From positions 1 to 64,000 of the forward strand of contig NZ_JNKI01000017.1 of assembly GCF_000702005.1 (NCBI RefSeq): a stretch of DNA of 64,000 bases, written 5' to 3'. The position numbers and the translations under genes are program-made. Positions 60,590 to 64,000 of the stretch are shown one piece after another; the stretch's first letter is position 1; each line of letters opens with the position of its first letter. Origin of the DNA: Selenomonas sp. ND2010. GTDB taxonomy: Bacteria > Bacillota > Negativicutes > Selenomonadales > Selenomonadaceae. The notes under the pieces were generated by a model that saw only the letters and a program-made list of their open reading frames with translations, was not told the DNA's origin and did no database searches.

Positions 60590-60623
60590 AAAACAAAAGG
60601 CATTCTTCCTTTAGAAGAATGCC
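60590..60623 (-). terminator. Terminator after the HPt gene
   Basis: GGCATTCTTC (60599-60608) pairs perfectly with GAAGAATGCC (60614-60623), followed on the minus strand by TTTTGTTTT. It lies nine bases after the HPt stop codon. Confidence 0.88.
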
Positions 60624-60631
60624 CCTTGCAA

Positions 60632-61000
60632 TCAATCCCCTACACTTTTGCGAATGGCATCACAAGTTTCACGATAAATTGCTCCTACTAATTCCGCCAG
60701 CTTTTGGATTTCCGCGCTGTCTTGGGTGGTGCGAATGGCCTGTACCGTATCATCGGCCGCCCGGAATAATTTCATCAAACTCAAATTGCCGGCGGTTCCC
60801 TTCAACGTATGAACACTCTTTTCCGCCATAGCCATATCCTGAACCGATAAACTAGTAACAAACTCTTCATAGGAACCGTCATTAAGGAACTTTGACAGGA
60901 ACTTATGATAAAGCGCCACATTTCCCATAAAACGCTCTAAGCCTTTGTCGTAATCTACTCCAGCCTGTTCAAGCGTTGCTTTTATCTGAAGTTGCTCCAT
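60632..61000 (-). CDS. Stand-alone HPt (histidine phosphotransfer) domain protein
   Basis: A 122-residue helical protein. The phospho-accepting histidine is H64 in AEKSVHTLKGTAGNLS, the HPt signature, with a preceding helix ERFMGNVALYHKFLSKFL. It should relay phosphate between a hybrid histidine kinase and a response regulator, neither of which is in this window. The ATG at 60998-61000 follows GGGAGGAGGG. It lies 34 bases after the CsoR-type gene and is likely co-transcribed. Confidence 0.9.
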   Translation of the reverse strand: MEQLQIKATLEQAGVDYDKGLERFMGNVALYHKFLSKFLNDGSYEEFVTSLSVQDMAMAEKSVHTLKGTAGNLSLMKLFRAADDTVQAIRTTQDSAEIQKLAELVGAIYRETCDAIRKSVGD

Positions 61001-61034
61001 ATATTTGCCCTCCTCCCGCGACCCGTTCCCTCTT

Positions 61035-61409
61035 TTATTTCAAGAACTGGTCAATCGCCTTGTTCAACTGCTCAAGAGCTTCTTTATCATTATCCCGTAC
61101 CGCATCGACTACACAATGCTCCATATGGTCTTTGAGGATAATCTTGCTTACGCCATTGATAGCACTGCGTACTGCAGACAGCTGCACGAGGACTTCACTG
61201 CAATCTCTACCATCTTCTACCATACGCTTGATTGCTTCTAGATGACCAATAAGCCGAGACATGCGGTTCAACACCGCCTTGGTCTGGGTATGGCTATGCT
61301 GATGGCCGTGGGTATGTCGAATAATGGACCCATCTGCCAATTGATGAGTGTGTTCATGTTCATGCTCGTGTCCCTGCTGCTTATCAACTGTTTCAATTTT
61401 TTCCTCCAT
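61035..61409 (-). CDS. CsoR/RcnR-family metal-responsive repressor with His-rich N-terminus
   Basis: A 124-residue helical DNA-binding repressor. The core (about 44-124) has MSRLIGHLEAIKRMVEDGRDC and LKDHMEHCV: C70, H95 and C99 match the X-Y-Z ligands of Cu(I)-sensing CsoR. The first 43 residues are an extension with ten His between 14 and 40 (HEHEHEHTH and RHTHGHQHSH), typical of metal-chelating tails. The ATG at 61407-61409 follows GGAGGGCGG; a longer frame to 61541 has no ribosome site and runs into ileS's terminator. Copper, nickel, cobalt or zinc are all possible; no adjacent metal exporter is visible. Confidence 0.88.
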   Translation of the reverse strand: MEEKIETVDKQQGHEHEHEHTHQLADGSIIRHTHGHQHSHTQTKAVLNRMSRLIGHLEAIKRMVEDGRDCSEVLVQLSAVRSAINGVSKIILKDHMEHCVVDAVRDNDKEALEQLNKAIDQFLK

Positions 61410-61492
61410 GAACCGCCCTCCTCGATTAGAATCTTTTTTATCTATTCTTTTTTTTATGCAATTTTCCTGCCAGCAAGTAAATAATTCTATAA

Positions 61493-61525
61493 GAAAAACC
61501 TTCTCGCAAGCGGAGAAGGTTTTTC
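61493..61525 (-). terminator. Terminator after ileS
   Basis: AAAAACCTTCTC pairs with GAGAAGGTTTTT around GCAAGCG (61494-61525), with a U-run on the minus strand. It lies 17 bases after the ileS stop codon and separates ileS from the CsoR-type gene. Confidence 0.9.
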
Positions 61526-61541
61526 CATTCAACAGGAACAA

Positions 61542-64000
61542 TTATTTCACAGCAATCGTAAGCGACTCACCATTAATGTTCCATTCTTTTTCTGTTCCTT
61601 CAAGGCTCCCATAGCATACGGCATCAGCAAGCGTAATATCCTTAAGATATTGCTCGTTTTTCTTGACAATTGCTTCGAGCTTTTCGTTGCCGCTGAGGCT
61701 GACCGTGATATGGTCTGTAACCTCAAAGCCATTTTCCTTGCGCATGGTCTGGACCTTGCTGATGATCTCACGGACGAAACCTTCCTCAAGCAGTTCCTCC
61801 GTAAGAGTCGTATCGAGTGCAATCGTCACACCATTGTAGCGCTGGCAGTTGAAGCCCTCTTTCTGGGCCATCGAGACCTCGACGTCCTCCGGCGTTAGCG
61901 TGACTTCCCCGCTGGCCAGCGACAGCTTGAGCGTGCCCGTGCTGTCAAGCTCAGCCTTGGCCTTCGAACCGTTGAGCTTGCCGAGGGCAGCCTTGATCTC
62001 GCCGATCTGCTTGCCGACCTTCGGTCCGAGTACACGGAACTGCGGCTTGAAGCTATAGGAGAGGTATTCCTCCATGTCTTCCTTGAAGGTCACAGCCTTG
62101 ACATTGAGCTCGTCTTCGACGATCTTCTTGAAGAACTCCGGCAGCTCGCGCTCTGCATGTACGAACATGTTGGCCACCGGCTGGCGGTTCTTGATGTTCG
62201 TCTCGTTGCGGGAGGCACGGCCCAGGACGACGATCTCGAGTACGAGTTCCATGTTGGCCTCGAGCTCTTCATCGATCCAAGCCTCATTAGCCACCGGGAA
62301 GTCTGCCAGATGTACGGACTCCGGTGCCTGCTTGTCAATGCTGCAGACGAGGTTGCGGTAGATGGACTCCGTGATGAACGGAACCATCGGTGCTGCCGTC
62401 TTGGCCGTCGTGACCAGCGCCGTCCAGAGCGTCATATAGGCATTGATCTTATCCTGCTCCATGCCCTTAGCCCAGAAACGGCTGCGGCTGCCGCGGACAT
62501 ACCAGTTGGAAAGCTGGTCGACAAAATCCTGCAGAGCCTTGGCGGCCTCGGTTACGCGGTAATTGGACAGGTCGTTGTCGACTTCCTTGACCATCGTGTT
62601 GAGGCGCGACAGTACCCACTTATCCATGACGCTGAGCTTATCGTAGTCCAGCGTGTATTTCGTTGCATCGAACTGGTCGATATTCGCATAGAGCACGAAG
62701 AAAGCATAGGTATTCCAGAGCGTGCCCATGAATTTGCGCTGGCCTTCCTGCACCGCATCATCATGGAAGCGGTTCGGCAGCCACGGAGCACTGTTCTCAT
62801 AGAAATACCAGCGGATGGCATCGGCACCATGCTGGCGCAGTGCATCCATCGGATCGACGGCATTGCCCTTCGACTTGCTCATCTTGCGGCCATCCTTATC
62901 CTGGACATGGCCAAGGACGATGACATTCTTGTACGGTGCCTTGTGGAACAGCAGCGTCGAGATAGCCATGAGCGAGTAGAACCAGCCACGCGTCTGGTCA
63001 ACAGCCTCAGAGATGAAGTCCGCCGGGAAGCGCTTCTCGAAGATGTCCTTGTTCTCGAACGGATAATGCCACTGGGCAAACGGCATCGAACCCGAGTCGA
63101 ACCAGCAGTCGATGACCTCAGAGACGCGATGCATCTCCTTGCCGCACTGCGGGCATTTGATGGTTACCTTATCGATGAACGGACGATGGAGCTCGATTTC
63201 CTCGGGGCAGTTGTCCGACATGGACTTGAGCTCCTCGATGGAACCGATCGTATGCTGATGGCCGCATTCGCACTCCCAGACCGGCAGCGGCGTACCCCAA
63301 TAGCGGTTGCGGGACAGGCCCCAATCCTGTACATGCTCGAGCCAGTCGCCGAAACGGCCCTTGCCGATGGATTTCGGGATCCAGTTGACCGTGTTGTTGT
63401 TAGCGACGAGTTCGTCTTTGACATCGGTCATCTTGATGAACCAGGTCGAACGCGCATAATAGAGCAGCGGCGTATCGCAGCGCCAGCAGTGCGGGTAGCT
63501 GTGCGTAAACTCTGGTGCCTTGAAGAGCAGGCCCTTCTTCTCCAAATCCTCGAGAATCATCGGATCTGCCTTCTTGACAAATACGCCAGCCCAATCCGTC
63601 TCTTCCGTAAGTTCCCCCTTGCCATTGACGAGGTTGACAAACGCGATATTGTACTTCTGGCAGACGCGGTTATCGTCTTCACCAAAGGCCGGAGCCAGAT
63701 GAACGATACCCGTACCATCTTCAGTCGTGACATAATCATCGCAGGTCACGATATGGGCCTTTTTGCCTGGCTGCTTGGCAACAGCTGCATTGGCAAACGG
63801 ATAAAGCGGCTCATACGCGCGGCCTTCAAGCTCCTGGCCCTTGAATTTTTCAAGGACTTCACGCTCACCCTCAACGCCTTCAAATACTTTTTCCACCAGC
63901 GCCTCGGCGAGGATGTAATCTTTGCCATTGACGCGCAGTTTCACATAGTCTACGGCCGGATTTACGCAAAGCGCGAGGTTCGACGGAAGCGTCCACGGCG
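61542..64000 (-). CDS. ileS: Isoleucyl-tRNA synthetase, IleS2 type (5' end outside window)
   Basis: A class Ia synthetase cut at its N-terminus: the frame stays open to 64000, where …WTLPSNLALCVNPAVDY… belongs to the start of the editing domain. Visible are the editing domain, WYFYENSAPW, the KMSKSKGNAVDP ATP loop (KMSKS), an anticodon-binding region, and a C-terminal extension with REIISKVQTMRKENGFEVTDHI. The zinc-like pair IKCPQCGKEMHRV before VIDCWFDSGSMPFAQWHY and the absence of a C-terminal Cys cluster mark the eukaryote-like IleS2 class. About 820 residues are present. Confidence 0.95.
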   Translation of the reverse strand, partial: PWTLPSNLALCVNPAVDYVKLRVNGKDYILAEALVEKVFEGVEGEREVLEKFKGQELEGRAYEPLYPFANAAVAKQPGKKAHIVTCDDYVTTEDGTGIVHLAPAFGEDDNRVCQKYNIAFVNLVNGKGELTEETDWAGVFVKKADPMILEDLEKKGLLFKAPEFTHSYPHCWRCDTPLLYYARSTWFIKMTDVKDELVANNNTVNWIPKSIGKGRFGDWLEHVQDWGLSRNRYWGTPLPVWECECGHQHTIGSIEELKSMSDNCPEEIELHRPFIDKVTIKCPQCGKEMHRVSEVIDCWFDSGSMPFAQWHYPFENKDIFEKRFPADFISEAVDQTRGWFYSLMAISTLLFHKAPYKNVIVLGHVQDKDGRKMSKSKGNAVDPMDALRQHGADAIRWYFYENSAPWLPNRFHDDAVQEGQRKFMGTLWNTYAFFVLYANIDQFDATKYTLDYDKLSVMDKWVLSRLNTMVKEVDNDLSNYRVTEAAKALQDFVDQLSNWYVRGSRSRFWAKGMEQDKINAYMTLWTALVTTAKTAAPMVPFITESIYRNLVCSIDKQAPESVHLADFPVANEAWIDEELEANMELVLEIVVLGRASRNETNIKNRQPVANMFVHAERELPEFFKKIVEDELNVKAVTFKEDMEEYLSYSFKPQFRVLGPKVGKQIGEIKAALGKLNGSKAKAELDSTGTLKLSLASGEVTLTPEDVEVSMAQKEGFNCQRYNGVTIALDTTLTEELLEEGFVREIISKVQTMRKENGFEVTDHITVSLSGNEKLEAIVKKNEQYLKDITLADAVCYGSLEGTEKEWNINGESLTIAVK

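Noticed and set aside
61410-61541. 44-residue N-terminal extension of the CsoR-type protein
   Set aside because: It has no ribosome site, starts inside the ileS terminator region, and the ATG at 61407-61409 has a good GGAGGG site.

Overview
The window is almost certainly a chromosomal segment of a selenomonad-type Negativicute (Firmicutes with an outer membrane). Firmicute-style regulation and gene sets (a leucine T-box before leuA, a BirA operator before bioY, a PASTA kinase/phosphatase/rsgA/rpe block, YitT, DUF116) occur together with diderm machinery (two TonB-dependent outer-membrane receptors, TonB, ExbB, ExbD). Nearly every gene is on the minus strand. The only clear plus-strand genes are a secreted asparaginase and a transposase fragment at the left edge. 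No rRNA, tRNA or CRISPR array was seen.

Layout, left to right (transcription mostly right to left). 1-418: end of an IS1182-like element, then the rpsI terminator. 419-1412: rpsI and rplM with a promoter. 1475-2398: a sugar-nucleotide epimerase. 2429-14439: thirteen tightly packed cobamide genes (cbiF-G-H-J-C, cobU, cbiP, cbiB, cobS, a pduX-like kinase, cbiA, cobD, cobC) with their own promoter. 14498-23523: a corrinoid uptake operon (btuF, btuB, btuD, btuC, exbB, exbD, tonB, second btuB) under a cobalamin riboswitch. 23535-24184: cbiT. 24214-26951: bioY-bioD-bioA with a BirA-type operator. 27107-28174: L-asparaginase on the plus strand. 28274-30021: cbiD-cbiE.

30083-44624 is a long housekeeping and cell-envelope block. 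In transcription order it holds def, fmt, a DUF116 gene, rsmB, rlmN, fhaA, fhaB, a PP2C phosphatase, a RodA/FtsW protein, a class B PBP, a PASTA Ser/Thr kinase, rsgA, rpe, folE2 and a YbhN-like membrane protein. The fhaA-to-kinase part has the same order as the actinobacterial fhaA-fhaB-pstP-rodA-pbpA-pknB locus.

44650-57807 holds peptidases (pepT, an M29 aminopeptidase), a metal-dependent hydrolase, secreted or uncharacterised proteins, greA-lysS (LysS carries an appended tRNA-binding domain), a GIY-YIG protein, a cyclophilin lipoprotein, an MBL-fold hydrolase, YitT, dtd and an alpha/beta hydrolase. 57884-59876 is leuA with its T-box. 59906-61525 holds a thioesterase, a lone HPt protein and a His-rich CsoR-family repressor. 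61542 to the right edge is an ileS gene of the IleS2 type, cut by the window.

Together the cobamide genes cover most of the anaerobic (cobalt-early) route, the aminopropanol arm (threonine kinase plus CobD) and nucleotide-loop assembly. Not found here: the cobaltochelatase, cbiL, the corrinoid adenosyltransferase, and cobT for lower-ligand activation; these must be elsewhere or replaced. Import and synthesis sit side by side but appear to be controlled differently: only the import operon has a visible riboswitch.
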